DNA of 52,442 nucleotides, from IMG/VR virus record IMGVR_UViG_3300045911_000060, positions 1-52,442 of that record; one strand, written 5' to 3'. How positions within the stretch are numbered: the stretch's first letter is position 1; each line of letters starts with the position of its first letter. The notes under the pieces are model-generated. The model had not been told where the DNA came from. It did not search any database and saw nothing but the letters and a program-made list of their open reading frames with translations. Positions 15,130 through 22,873 of this stretch are shown here, one piece after another. The translations under genes were made by a program, and so were the position numbers. This DNA is from a virus.

Positions 15130-16239
15130 ATGCGTAACACCATTTTGACTCTCTATTCGCTTTTTGCTTCTGTTTGTGTTTTTGGTCAGACCCCGCCTCC
15201 TGTCACGATCAGTCCACAGGAAATCAATGCCGTAGCCGATAAAGCCAGCGCCACCAAATTGACGTGGCCGATCACGGTGGCATTGCCGCCCGGCACGAAC
15301 AATCAATCTGTTTTTGTTCAGGTCAACTCTTTTGCAAACCTTCTTCCGCCCGGCGTCACTGTCACCCCGTCCGCCGCATTGATCTATCCGAACTACCCGG
15401 CAAACATTGAACTAGCGATCAATCCCGCCGCGCTCACATTGGACGTGGGCAAGTATCCTTTCCTTCCGATCACCTTCACCTATACCGGCAATGGCGTCCA
15501 GAACTGGTCGCAAACGATCACGCTGAATTTGGAAGTCACTGACTCCCGGCTGTCTCAACTCCCACCAGCGATCCAGCGGCAAGTCCCGCACATCGCCGCC
15601 GGTGGCGGATGGAAGACCACTTTGCGATTTGTGAACCCCGGTATTGACACAGCGGTCATGCGGGTCCAGTTTGTTCGCCCGACCGGGACTCCCTTGTCGC
15701 TGGTCGCCAATAGCATCTATGGCAGCGATGCCATCGTCACCATTCCGCCGAAGGGTGTAAGCCTGTTGGTCCTCACTGATCCTTACGTGCCGCATCCGAA
15801 CGTCACTACGGGGCACGCTGAAGTTCTCCCGCAAGTCAATGGGACTGGTGTAGGCTTCAGCATCGCCTATGAGTTCCCGAACAGCCGGGGAGAAGCTATG
15901 GAAGCTGCTACGCCGGGCGTCGCGCCAGACAAGGATACTCTGAACTTGGTCTATGACCTTCGGAACAACAACGCCACCGGTGTCGCACTGTCGAACGCAA
16001 TGGGATTCCCGCAAGTGGTGACCTTGACGTTCTTCAATGACGCGGGCGTGCAACTGTACCAGACAACTGCCACACTTGTGGCGAAGGGTCAGGTGTCGTT
16101 TACCGTTGATAAGACGGCATTTCCGTCACTGGAAGGCAAGCATGGAATCATGGTCGTGAAGGGTCCGTTCAAGGCTTTGTCCGGCCTGTCCCTGAAGTTT
16201 TCCCCGTCTGGCGGGTTTGTGCCCTTGACCTCATTCTAA
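15130..16239 (+). CDS. secreted protein of host-like type
   Basis: 369 aa with an N-terminal signal peptide (hydrophobic residues 4-19, ending VFGQ). The mature part is beta-rich, with 'VPHIAAGGGWKTTLRFVNPG' near residue 155. I associate this GGGW-type motif with secreted proteins of Acidobacteriota, where its role is unknown. In a phage it could be an acquired host gene, a surface-modifying factor or a virion adhesin. Placed alone between a terminator and the small-RNA unit. Confidence 0.6.
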   Translation: MRNTILTLYSLFASVCVFGQTPPPVTISPQEINAVADKASATKLTWPITVALPPGTNNQSVFVQVNSFANLLPPGVTVTPSAALIYPNYPANIELAINPAALTLDVGKYPFLPITFTYTGNGVQNWSQTITLNLEVTDSRLSQLPPAIQRQVPHIAAGGGWKTTLRFVNPGIDTAVMRVQFVRPTGTPLSLVANSIYGSDAIVTIPPKGVSLLVLTDPYVPHPNVTTGHAEVLPQVNGTGVGFSIAYEFPNSRGEAMEAATPGVAPDKDTLNLVYDLRNNNATGVALSNAMGFPQVVTLTFFNDAGVQLYQTTATLVAKGQVSFTVDKTAFPSLEGKHGIMVVKGPFKALSGLSLKFSPSGGFVPLTSF

Positions 16240-16248
16240 AATGGGGGC

Positions 16249-16278
16249 TTGACATATCAGCCAGAGTGTGCTTAACAT
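16249..16278 (+). promoter_or_regulatory. sigma70-like promoter of a short RNA
   Basis: TTGACA (16249-16254), 18-nt spacer and TAACAT (16273-16278). The preceding bases match those before the promoter at 14. No start codon with a sizeable frame follows before the terminator at 16334. Confidence 0.6.
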
Positions 16279-16284
16279 ATAAGT

Positions 16285-16375
16285 GGCGTCGTAGGACGCC
16301 GTTTCGGACCACAACCTTGGCTGTGGCCGGACGCGGGCGCGGTGTATTTGGCTACACCGCGCCCGTTATTTTATT
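16285..16375 (+). ncRNA. candidate structured small RNA
   Basis: About 80-90 nt between a sigma70-like promoter and a strong terminator. It contains GGCGTC-GTAG-GACGCC (a perfect 6-bp hairpin), then CCACA/TGTGG flanked by CGG/CCG, then a 13-bp terminator hairpin. No plausible protein is encoded. The downstream genes are on the other strand, so the unit cannot be a leader. Function unknown. Confidence 0.55.
16334..16375 (+). terminator. strong intrinsic terminator
   Basis: 13-bp perfect stem (16334-16346 with 16353-16365), 6-nt loop and a T-rich tail on the plus strand. There is no matching T-run for the minus strand. Confidence 0.85.
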
Positions 16376-16658
16376 GCACGGTTGTTCTCTCGAACCCGAC
16401 CAAAACGTCGCGGGGAGTGACGGTATGGGGACCGTCCTTGGTTTCCACGATCATCGGGATGTCATTCAGATTCGTCACCCACGGTTGATCGAAAAGTTTG
16501 AAGCGCAACTCTACAAACCCGGCCTTCATTGCGATGGTCAGATGTTGAAGAGACTGTTCACCGGTCAACTCGAACTCTTTGATGAGATCGGATGGCATGA
16601 TAATGAAGCCAGCTTCTTTGGCGGCGATGTGTTCGATGACCTTAGAGTCTAGGTTCAT
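16371..16658 (-). CDS. hypothetical protein, 95 aa
   Basis: The start at 16658 (MNLDSKVIEHIAAKEAG) has a GGAG site upstream inside the preceding gene; the frame continues further up but that part overlaps the other gene. Mixed alpha/beta composition, no motif recognised. Last gene of a minus-strand operon of hypothetical proteins. Confidence 0.6.
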   Translation of the reverse strand: MNLDSKVIEHIAAKEAGFIIMPSDLIKEFELTGEQSLQHLTIAMKAGFVELRFKLFDQPWVTNLNDIPMIVETKDGPHTVTPRDVLVGFERTTVQ

Positions 16659-17289
16659 TTCGTGTCTCCAGATAGTCCTTGATGTGATCGACAATTTCCC
16701 CGGCGCGGAGCATATCCCGAACCGCTGACAAACCGGGTGCTGTGTTGAGATCCACAGCGTATCCATCTTCCATACTACCAATCAGGTCTACAGCGACAAG
16801 CGGGAAATCCAGAAACGCATCCGGTCGCGGAATGCCTTCACTCATGCCGGTCGTGACGATTTCTACATCACCGACATTCGACCGCCAGTCGTCGTTGGAA
16901 CGATAGCACATCCCTACCCACAGCCGCCCGATCCAGACTTCCCGGTATGAGACAGTCGTGGTGTCGATGCCAGACAGGGTGCCAAGGTAGACGGAGCAAT
17001 ATGTCTCCGGGTCCAAGGTGTTCACACCGACTTTGCGTTTGCCTTCGCCGCGATGCGCGAAAGGGTCGTCGTAAGCAACGACGGTCCATCCTTCGCCGGG
17101 CGCGTGAAAATGAGTTTTGATCTTGGCGGCGGTGCCGTGGGGCGGCACCTTGTATCCGGCGCGGCTCAGCAGTTCGAAAACGTCGCGCCGGTGCATGTCC
17201 GTTCGGGTGAATCGCTCGAACACGTCACCCGACCGGTCAAACATGTGGTCATAGAAATCGCGGAAGTCTGACCGCAACTGTAGCTTCAC
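16642..17289 (-). CDS. ATP-grasp-like protein
   Basis: 215 aa. The region 'FPLVAVDLIGSMEDGYAVDLNTAPGL' near residue 165 resembles the last ATP-grasp motif, where Asp and Asn bind metal-ATP (D..xxN.xPG). 'TAAKIKTHFHAPGEGWTVVAYDDP' earlier could be the ATP-binding face. The enzyme class ligates carboxylates to amines or thiols; the substrate is unknown. It overlaps the upstream gene by 4 nt. Confidence 0.5.
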   Translation of the reverse strand: MKLQLRSDFRDFYDHMFDRSGDVFERFTRTDMHRRDVFELLSRAGYKVPPHGTAAKIKTHFHAPGEGWTVVAYDDPFAHRGEGKRKVGVNTLDPETYCSVYLGTLSGIDTTTVSYREVWIGRLWVGMCYRSNDDWRSNVGDVEIVTTGMSEGIPRPDAFLDFPLVAVDLIGSMEDGYAVDLNTAPGLSAVRDMLRAGEIVDHIKDYLETRNEPRL

Positions 17290-17837
17290 GCCACTAGTTT
17301 AGCTTCGCGCTCTTTCAGTTCGTCGTCCAGAAACCAATGCTTGTTTTCTGCGATGTTGTAAGGCTGGTCGTCCTTGTGCCATTGCGCGGGACCGACAGTG
17401 GTCTGTTGCCAGCACACAGCTTGCCATCCGTATTCGCTATTGCTGACATTCAGGAGTGCCCGCGCTTGGTCATTGATGGTGTTCACGCGCTTGGGCCATT
17501 TCTCACGGGCAAGCGTGTCGAATTCCATCAGTAGAGTCGCCAGCCGGGGCAGATATTCCCGGCGACACATCGCGCCGTCAAAAGTGGTCAGGAGTGCCGC
17601 ATATTCACATAGCGGCAAGTCTTCCTTGTTTTGAAGGTCCCACACCTTCTTCAAAAACGTCGGGTTGATTGTGCAGTATGTCCATGTGTCAGTGGGATCG
17701 TGGTCTTCGGGGACGGGGAAGTACTTTTGTGCCAGATAGTCCCACACCAGCATGGCACTTCCCCATGAGTTCTTGAATTCACTGTGCTCTTGGACATCAC
17801 CGTCTTCATTGACGGCATAGAGGATGGTTGCGCTCAT
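17286..17837 (-). CDS. hypothetical protein, 183 aa
   Basis: Trp- and Tyr-rich soluble protein with a long helical middle. No recognised motif. Translationally coupled to the ATP-grasp-like gene through a 4-nt overlap, so a joint function is possible. Confidence 0.6.
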   Translation of the reverse strand: MSATILYAVNEDGDVQEHSEFKNSWGSAMLVWDYLAQKYFPVPEDHDPTDTWTYCTINPTFLKKVWDLQNKEDLPLCEYAALLTTFDGAMCRREYLPRLATLLMEFDTLAREKWPKRVNTINDQARALLNVSNSEYGWQAVCWQQTTVGPAQWHKDDQPYNIAENKHWFLDDELKEREAKLVA

Positions 17838-17840
17838 TGG

Positions 17841-18017
17841 TTAGTATCCGATAGGGTCGCCGGGGATCAGAAGGAACAGCCACAGAACGAACCATCCGGC
17901 GATGCCCATCCCGGTGGACTTGAGGTATTCGCGCATGGGGTGGTTCCAGTAGCGGATCATGTTGAACACCGCGATCAGAACGAATCCGGTGACGGGGAAG
18001 AAGAAAACATCGTTCAT
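17841..18017 (-). CDS. small two-span membrane protein, 58 aa
   Basis: The ATG overlaps the upstream stop (ATGA). Hydrophobic stretches lie at about residues 4-20 (VFFFPVTGFVLIAVF) and 38-53 (GIAGWFVLWLFLLIPG), with a basic loop between. Probably an inner-membrane protein of unknown role. Confidence 0.6.
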   Translation of the reverse strand: MNDVFFFPVTGFVLIAVFNMIRYWNHPMREYLKSTGMGIAGWFVLWLFLLIPGDPIGY

Positions 18018-18343
18018 TGGTTTGCCGCCTTTGACATTTCGATCACATTGGCTTTGACACCGATCTTGTTGATGAGGATCTGGACAGACGGGGCGAAGCC
18101 GTCTTTATACGACCGTCCTGTTTCTGTGTGAAGGTACGCTTTGTACACCATGCGACCTTTCGGGGTGATAGTGAAGGATTCGTGCCGGTCGTTGTAGTCT
18201 ATCAGACCGTTGCGAATCAGGCTCCCAAAGGTTCGCTGGTCGATCAGTAGGCATTCGTCTATGTGGACGTGCCGCCGATTCACAGCGAAATCGTGGAGCA
18301 GACTTATTTGTCGGCTTGACAGTCTGAAGGTTTCCGGCTTCAT
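18014..18343 (-). CDS. winged-helix-like regulatory protein
   Basis: 109 aa. 'SSRQISLLHDFAVN', 'LIDQRTFGSLIRNGLIDYND' and 'SFTITPKGRMVY' follow the helix-helix-helix-wing pattern of small winged-helix DNA-binding proteins. It is first in a minus-strand operon behind a sigma70-like promoter and could regulate it. Specific family not recognised. Confidence 0.5.
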   Translation of the reverse strand: MKPETFRLSSRQISLLHDFAVNRRHVHIDECLLIDQRTFGSLIRNGLIDYNDRHESFTITPKGRMVYKAYLHTETGRSYKDGFAPSVQILINKIGVKANVIEMSKAANQ

Positions 18344-18352
18344 AGAAATTGA

Positions 18353-18381
18353 ATCGTATCACCACCCGACGTGTATGTCAA
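18353..18381 (-). promoter_or_regulatory. sigma70-like promoter (minus strand)
   Basis: TTGACA, 17-nt spacer, TACGAT, nine bases to ATG 18343. It faces away from the TAGAAT element at 18390. Confidence 0.7.
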
Positions 18382-18389
18382 GGGTGCGA

Positions 18390-18395
18390 TAGAAT
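18390..18395 (+). promoter_or_regulatory. -10-like element TAGAAT
   Basis: GATAGAATTG with six bases between TAGAAT and ATG 18402. Same form as at 22874 and 3847. Confidence 0.5.
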
Positions 18396-18401
18396 TGTTC
18401 C

Positions 18402-18866
18402 ATGACCGATACCGAACTCTTGGACAAGCTGCAACACATGGTTGACCATTCCTATGGGTTGTCAAAACTCGTTTCGCTGGACGGACACCGTTTCACGTCT
18501 GTTCGGGAATGCATCGAAGCGGTCAACCAAGAAACAGATGGATACAACAATCCACCCGCCCGCTTAATTCGCATGACCTTCGATGAAACAAGCGGCCTTG
18601 ATGCGGCGGTCAACTACCCCGGAGTCATACACATGGCGGCTGAAGTCGCTCAGATGTTCCGCGATGGTGGCGCGGTGAACGTGTTCGAATTTCAAGTGAA
18701 CCCACCTGACATGGCGGGTATCGTTGTTCGCTTCCAACGGAACGGCGGCAAGACAGATATGCAGCTACGGTCGGAAGCACTCCGGGACCTTGCTGACGCG
18801 CTTCGGCAATTGGACGAAGAACGGGCCAAGAATGCGGAATTGGAATCCCGGCTGAGAGAACTATAA
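18402..18866 (+). CDS. hypothetical protein, 154 aa
   Basis: Globular N-terminal two thirds and a C-terminal coiled coil (about residues 125-154, RDLADALRQLDEERAKNAELESRLREL). No motif recognised. The predicted message is leaderless. It may oligomerise through the coiled coil. Confidence 0.6.
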   Translation: MTDTELLDKLQHMVDHSYGLSKLVSLDGHRFTSVRECIEAVNQETDGYNNPPARLIRMTFDETSGLDAAVNYPGVIHMAAEVAQMFRDGGAVNVFEFQVNPPDMAGIVVRFQRNGGKTDMQLRSEALRDLADALRQLDEERAKNAELESRLREL

Positions 18867-18961
18867 GAGATTTTTACCACCTGACCGTAGTGCTATTGTT
18901 AGTCTATGGGGACTGGTACTGGACATGCCACCGGTAACCGGCCCAAAAGGGAGAACAACAC

Positions 18962-19387
18962 ATGGCAGGAACATCCGCCGATTTTTATGTTCAGGAACCT
19001 GACGGATCTGTGAATTGGTTGGGGAGTATGGAGTTCGACGGGTACCCATATTCTTCGGAGATTGAACCCGTAGTGGCGACGACCACGCGCACGGAGTACA
19101 TGCAAGCGGTCGTGTCCTTGTCGGAAAGGATCAGCGACTTCACGCGGCCCGAACAAGGCTATCCGTTCGGTCGCAAGTCATCGGCTGAAACGCCTTACAC
19201 CTACGTCTTTTTGAATGAAGGGTACGTCGCGGTGTACAAGCGTGGAAGGCCCGCGAAGGATTCCTTCCCGAAGCTGAAGTTCCCGGATTTGACTCCGCTT
19301 CATCAGCCGCATGTGAAGGTACAATCAAATGGTAAGGCAGCGGTAGTGGACGCAATCCGCGCCGCTTCAGTGGAAGAAGAGGAATAG
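18962..19387 (+). CDS. hypothetical protein, 141 aa
   Basis: Strong GGGAG site upstream of the ATG. Begins 'FYVQEPDGSVNWLGSMEFDGYP', an Asp/Gly-rich beta-like segment, and ends in an acidic tail. First of three linked genes (18962, 19392, 19760) spaced by a few bases. Function unknown. Confidence 0.6.
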   Translation: MAGTSADFYVQEPDGSVNWLGSMEFDGYPYSSEIEPVVATTTRTEYMQAVVSLSERISDFTRPEQGYPFGRKSSAETPYTYVFLNEGYVAVYKRGRPAKDSFPKLKFPDLTPLHQPHVKVQSNGKAAVVDAIRAASVEEEE

Positions 19388-19391
19388 GAAA

Positions 19392-19760
19392 ATGACAGCA
19401 CCGCCCGGCATCGATCTTCATGAAGAGATTCGGCTATTGATCGACGTGAAGTCGTATCACTACAAATCGAAGAATGGCAAGTCGTATTGTCCTGTCGTTC
19501 GGCGGACTAATCGGAAGCCGGGCGGTTTCCCTGAGTGTGGTTTTGTGGTTGGGCAAAATGGATTGATGGAACCAACCGTTTACTTGGGCAGCATTTTCGA
19601 GCACTTCGAAGCGAAGTTGGAGAAGACAGAAGACTCCGGGTTTGCGTCGGTATTCGTCATGCAAAGCAATCGGGACGTGCCGGATTTTCCTCTTCCGGTT
19701 CAACGTCTGGAATACGCCAACACAATGGCAATGGTCGAAGCGGGGTGGCAAGTCGATTGA
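19392..19760 (+). CDS. hypothetical protein, 122 aa
   Basis: Four bases after the previous stop. Mixed composition; 'SYHYKSKNGKSYCPVVRRTNRKPGG' near residue 21 is basic and could bind nucleic acid. Shares one base with the next start (TGATG). Function unknown. Confidence 0.55.
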   Translation: MTAPPGIDLHEEIRLLIDVKSYHYKSKNGKSYCPVVRRTNRKPGGFPECGFVVGQNGLMEPTVYLGSIFEHFEAKLEKTEDSGFASVFVMQSNRDVPDFPLPVQRLEYANTMAMVEAGWQVD

Positions 19761-20104
19761 TGTACGAAGTCAGTCTGATCGAACGCCCCGACCATAAGGT
19801 CTGGATTCCAGCCGGGCAGTTCGATCCAGAAAAACACGTCAAGCACGCGGAACGAAACATCACCGCTGATGACATGCTGGATTGGATTGATGGTGATTGG
19901 CCGTCCATCGAAACCGATGCGACCGGCACAACCGTCGCCCGGCTGGAACCGGGGCAAGGCGCGAACAACATGTTCCGGGGAAGGAATGTGCGGGAAGCCT
20001 TGGCGAAGGCCATGATGACGCCGCCGTTCGGTGGCCCGACTCCACAGCAGTTTGATGCGATGAATGACGAAGAACAGCTTGCGTCAAACTCTGTGGTGTG
20101 CTAA
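19760..20104 (+). CDS. hypothetical protein, 114 aa
   Basis: Start in a TGATG overlap. Acidic, mainly helical C-terminal half ('EALAKAMMTPPFGGPTPQQ'). The promoter of the tmRNA gene lies inside the last codons of this gene. Function unknown. Confidence 0.55.
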   Translation: MYEVSLIERPDHKVWIPAGQFDPEKHVKHAERNITADDMLDWIDGDWPSIETDATGTTVARLEPGQGANNMFRGRNVREALAKAMMTPPFGGPTPQQFDAMNDEEQLASNSVVC

Positions 20105-20107
20105 ATT
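20079..20107 (+). promoter_or_regulatory. sigma70-like promoter of the tmRNA gene
   Basis: TTGCGT (20079-20084), 17-nt spacer and TAAATT (20102-20107). Transcription would start near 20114, just before the acceptor piece. Confidence 0.6.
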
Positions 20108-20175
20108 AGAGTTGTTCGCGTTGATCTGGTGTAGACCACGTTCGGACGCCGGTTCAATTCCGGCCACCTCCACCA

Positions 20176-20204
20176 AAACACGCTCCCGCAAGGGGGCACC
20201 ATAC
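20176..20204 (+). other. ssrA: intervening segment of permuted tmRNA
   Basis: 29 nt between the encoded CCA of the acceptor piece and the 5' end of the coding piece. In permuted tmRNAs this linker is processed away to leave two RNA pieces. Confidence 0.75.
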
Positions 20205-20320
20205 GGGGGTGTCAGGTTTCGACGGGCGGCGGAAAGCTAAAGGGAGCGGGCCGGTAGACGACTACCGAAGCCGATGAAGTTTTATGAGCGGATTCGGACC
20301 AACAGCGTAAAACAATAACT

Positions 20321-20353
20321 GCCAACAGCAATGTTCTGGCGATGGCTGCTTAA
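20321..20353 (+). other. ssrA: tmRNA proteolysis-tag reading frame
   Basis: Read from GCC to TAA the tag is ANSNVLAMAA. The Ala-rich ending matches the C-terminal degron recognised by ClpX-type unfoldases. The bases before it (AACAATAACT) resemble the usual upstream resume signal. Confidence 0.75.
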
Positions 20354-20408
20354 TTGCACCCATCCGGGGAATTGAAGGTGCCCTGTTAAAGAAAGACCTT
20401 CGCAAGAT

Positions 20409-20436
20409 CGCCGGACTTTCGGGTCCGGCGTTTTTG
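20409..20436 (+). terminator. intrinsic terminator of tmRNA
   Basis: CGCCGGAC (20409-20416) and GTCCGGCG (20423-20430), 6-nt loop, then five T. Confidence 0.9.
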
Positions 20437-20466
20437 TTTCCCACCGAACTTTTCCACAGGTACCTC

Positions 20467-20495
20467 TTGACATATAGGTCCAGAACTTCTATACT
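20467..20495 (+). promoter_or_regulatory. sigma70-like promoter, leaderless
   Basis: TTGACA in TTGACATATAGGT, 17-nt spacer, TATACT, and six bases to ATG 20502. Same spacing as the promoter at 14. Confidence 0.8.
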
Positions 20496-20501
20496 TGGAT
20501 C

Positions 20502-20621
20502 ATGAGTACCAATTATTTCTTCCTGTTCCTCTTCGGTGTGGTGATGTTGCTCACCGCTCAGAAGGTCTATAACCGTCGTCGCATTGCCGCCATCATCCGC
20601 CGGGTCAAGGGCGAATGGTAA
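20502..20621 (+). CDS. 39-aa membrane microprotein
   Basis: The promoter fixes the start at 20502 (MSTNYFFLFLFGVV). One hydrophobic span (about residues 5-20) is followed by a very basic tail (YNRRRIAAIIRRVKGEW), an inside-positive single-pass layout. Too short for most gene finders. It may act on host membrane processes; function unknown. Confidence 0.65.
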   Translation: MSTNYFFLFLFGVVMLLTAQKVYNRRRIAAIIRRVKGEW

Positions 20622-20640
20622 GGTGGTGCGGGTCGTCAGC

Positions 20641-20646
20641 TAAATA
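20641..20646 (+). promoter_or_regulatory. late-promoter-like element (TAAATA)
   Basis: TAAATA, six bases, ATG 20653. Confidence 0.6.
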
Positions 20647-20652
20647 TCCAAT

Positions 20653-20922
20653 ATGGCTGACAATTTCCGCACCCACGAAACTAACCTCGAAAGCCCGGCA
20701 CGCAATGCGTACCTCGTTTCGCCAAACGATTCGGTAGACCTTCCGATCACAACCCGTGCGCTGATGGTGAATAACCCCGGCGACGTGAAGGTTGAATTTG
20801 CCCGCGATATTGAAGGCGCGGCGGTCGTTTTGAAACTGGCCGCTTCGACGGTGTATCCGTTCTGTATTCGCCGCATTTGGGCCAACGGCACCACTGCGAC
20901 ACAGATCACCGCTTTGTACTAG
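20653..20922 (+). CDS. small virion protein, 89 aa
   Basis: Compact beta-rich protein: 'YLVSPNDSVDLPITTRALMVNNPGDVKVEF' and 'RRIWANGTTATQITALY' match a type I recall in many tailed phages and prophages (SPSD..L...RALYVG..GDV... ATGTTAT.I.ALY). Those are usually encoded among tail or fibre genes and are thought to be structural. Late-type leaderless message. Its end meets the end of the minus-strand fibre-like gene. Confidence 0.65.
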   Translation: MADNFRTHETNLESPARNAYLVSPNDSVDLPITTRALMVNNPGDVKVEFARDIEGAAVVLKLAASTVYPFCIRRIWANGTTATQITALY

Positions 20923-21913
20923 ACCCTGATTTCGAAAGACAACGAAATCTGTTGCGGCATCGTGTTTTCATTCGGTTCTATGCCGCCCGGCGAAAAGAAC
21001 GTCCGGCTGGTTCCGAAAGAGAACAGCGTGATTCGTCGAACATACGTGATCGCCACATCCGACCCGGACGCGCCAGCAGTTGACGCGGATACAACACGGT
21101 ACTTCTGAAACGATGTGGTGATGTCAGAAGATCCAATCGTTCCGATAGTGACAAGCTGAACCGGCACCGGCGTGGCGGAAACGTCTGATGTTCCTGAAGC
21201 AAAGATGGTGTCGCTCCACCGTATCTTGGTGGTTGTCGTGAACGTCGAAGATGTTGAATCTGACGCACCGGCGCTGAAGCATATCCGATATAGGACTGCG
21301 TTTGTTTCTGACAGTGCCGATGTTTCCAGCGACGCGGCAAATCGCACTCGATACAATTGAGCAATCGTTTCCGACAAGCCATCCAATTGTCCGGTCGTGA
21401 ATTGATACTTGGTCCCGGTTGCCGTGGCTTCGCTGATCGAATTGACAGTGGGCGCGGCAAATCGCAACAACACCGCGTTAGCTGATGCCACGCTGATGCT
21501 GTTGATGGTGAACGGATTGTTCTGGAACAGGGTGTAGGTGACTGATGTGTCAGAGTTCCCCGCCGCCTGTTGGTCGCTTATGGAATGGACCAGATCATTG
21601 ACTTGAGCATCGGACAACCCGGCGGTTTCACCGGTACGATGAAACACAAGTAGGATGTTCTGAACATCCGCTTCCGACGTGCCATTTGTTTCAATGTTGG
21701 TTGAGATCCCATCAATGAGATCCAACAAGATTTCGCTAAGGCCGTTGGTAGTGACCGTGCGCCGGTAGATTTTCTGATAGACCGCGCTGGTGCTTGACGA
21801 ACCAGATGTCGTGAAGACAAGAGCGGTGACGGCACTCCCTAGAAGACGCCAAGCATCGTTTTGTTCAACGCGAAGGTCACACCAATCGCGGCAATTGTGT
21901 ACGTTTGTGCCAT
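20919..21913 (-). pseudogene. fibre-like repeat protein with a frame break near the start
   Basis: From ATG 21913 (nine bases after a late element) the frame reads MAQTYTIAAIGVTFALNKTMLGVF and stops at a TAG. The long open frame down to 20919 is one base out of register and continues as 'LGSAVTALVFTTSGSSSTSAVY...', a Ser/Thr/Ala-rich body with many 'x-LSE' and 'x-ISE' repeats, typical of phage fibres. The plus-1-like registers join near 21841. A -1 shift would restore ~330 aa. Whether this is a mutation, a read error or recoding cannot be told. Confidence 0.6.
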
Positions 21914-21922
21914 GCTGTCGGA

Positions 21923-21928
21923 TATTTA
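21923..21928 (-). promoter_or_regulatory. late-promoter-like element (TAAATA)
   Basis: TAAATATCC on the minus strand, nine bases before ATG 21913. It supports that ATG rather than the in-frame ATG at 21950, which lies upstream of the element. Confidence 0.6.
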
Positions 21929-21956
21929 GAAAGACGATTTGGCGGTACACTGCCGA

Positions 21957-21962
21957 TAAATA
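21957..21962 (+). promoter_or_regulatory. late-promoter-like element (GATAAATACC)
   Basis: TAAATA, five bases, GTG 21968. Confidence 0.6.
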
Positions 21963-21967
21963 CCTGA

Positions 21968-22873
21968 GTGCCGAAGACCTATAGCCATTTCATCCGGGAA
22001 GGACATACTAGTGATGAAGTCTTGTCGTTCAAAGACTATCCGCTGGTGTCGAAGTTCCATCTGTTCAACAAGCTGTTCTTCGACAATGTGATCCCGAACA
22101 ACACTCCAGTGGTGTGGGGCAAGACCGGCAAGCGGGTATCGGGAGTGACGACCGGCAAATTCAAACTGGCACCGGGCGAACGAAAGCCATCCGGCGCGCT
22201 GGCCGCGATGACGAAGATGAATGGTGAAGTCTACGACCTGAAGATCACCATGAGCACGGAAGTGCCGATCCGCCCGGAGTGGAAGTGGGACGGTATCCTT
22301 CTTCATGAAATGGTTCATGCGTACCTCATCACGCAAGGCTACTGGTTCGAGAATCACGGATCGCGTTTCTTGACCAAGGTTCATATGGTGTCCAAAGATT
22401 TCGGTCGTCCGGTTCCGGTGTCGGACACGATTAGCCCGGAAGAAATGGAGCACGTGACCGGCAAGCCGTGTGTGTTGGTGACTTTCATCGATCATGACCG
22501 AAAGGATATGCAGTACTCCCTGTTGATGCCGACGTGGAAAGCCAAGGCCGGGGAACTCAAAGCAACCTTGCGGAAATTGTGGATCAGATACGACATGGAG
22601 ATCACCGCATTCTTCATCCCGGCGTCGAAGCTGGCGACCCGGATGACAGTCAGCCGGACGCTTCCAGCGGCGCGCTACGGAGTCTCTGATCGGACCAAAG
22701 ACATGCTATTGACCGATAAGAAGAGTGCGGTCCAGTTGTGGACGATGAATACTTCCATTGAACGTGACGCCGATCAGAAGGCCAAGGACGACTTCTTCAA
22801 TCCCAACAAACCCGCCCCGGATATCGGTGGTAGGGACTTCGGCAAGTGGAATTCCAAAGTCATCGCCCCGTGA
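21968..22873 (+). CDS. SprT-like zinc metalloprotease domain protein
   Basis: 301 aa. 'LLHEMVHAYL' (HExxH, residues 113-117) followed by 'FENHGSRF' (H130) gives the zinc-binding site of SprT-like proteases. The upstream 'FNKLFFDNVIPNNTPVVWGK' is also typical. SprT/SPRTN relatives cleave DNA-bound proteins; in phage the target is unknown. The GTG start is set by the late element five bases upstream, so it may be a virion-associated or late protein. Confidence 0.75.
   Translation: MPKTYSHFIREGHTSDEVLSFKDYPLVSKFHLFNKLFFDNVIPNNTPVVWGKTGKRVSGVTTGKFKLAPGERKPSGALAAMTKMNGEVYDLKITMSTEVPIRPEWKWDGILLHEMVHAYLITQGYWFENHGSRFLTKVHMVSKDFGRPVPVSDTISPEEMEHVTGKPCVLVTFIDHDRKDMQYSLLMPTWKAKAGELKATLRKLWIRYDMEITAFFIPASKLATRMTVSRTLPAARYGVSDRTKDMLLTDKKSAVQLWTMNTSIERDADQKAKDDFFNPNKPAPDIGGRDFGKWNSKVIAP

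Larger units (their letters stand above)
20114..20409 (+). ncRNA. ssrA: two-piece, circularly permuted tmRNA
   Basis: The 3' acceptor piece comes first: 'TTCGGACGC', a T stem-loop (GCCGG-TTCAATT-CCGGC, 20148-20164), then CACCTCC and ACCA ending at 20175. After a 29-nt spacer (20176-20204) comes the 5' piece beginning GGGGGTG (20205-20211), then 'AGGTTTCGACGGG', the tmRNA hallmark. GGGGGTG and CACCTCC pair over 7 bp with G3-U70, the alanine identity pair. The coding piece holds the resume codon GCC at 20321. tmRNA frees stalled ribosomes and tags the nascent protein for proteolysis. Exact piece ends are approximate. Confidence 0.9.

Noticed and set aside
20102-20175. A simple tRNA gene ending in CACCTCCACCA
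   Set aside because: No complementary 5' acceptor strand exists upstream; the partner GGGGGTG lies downstream, which fits a permuted tmRNA.
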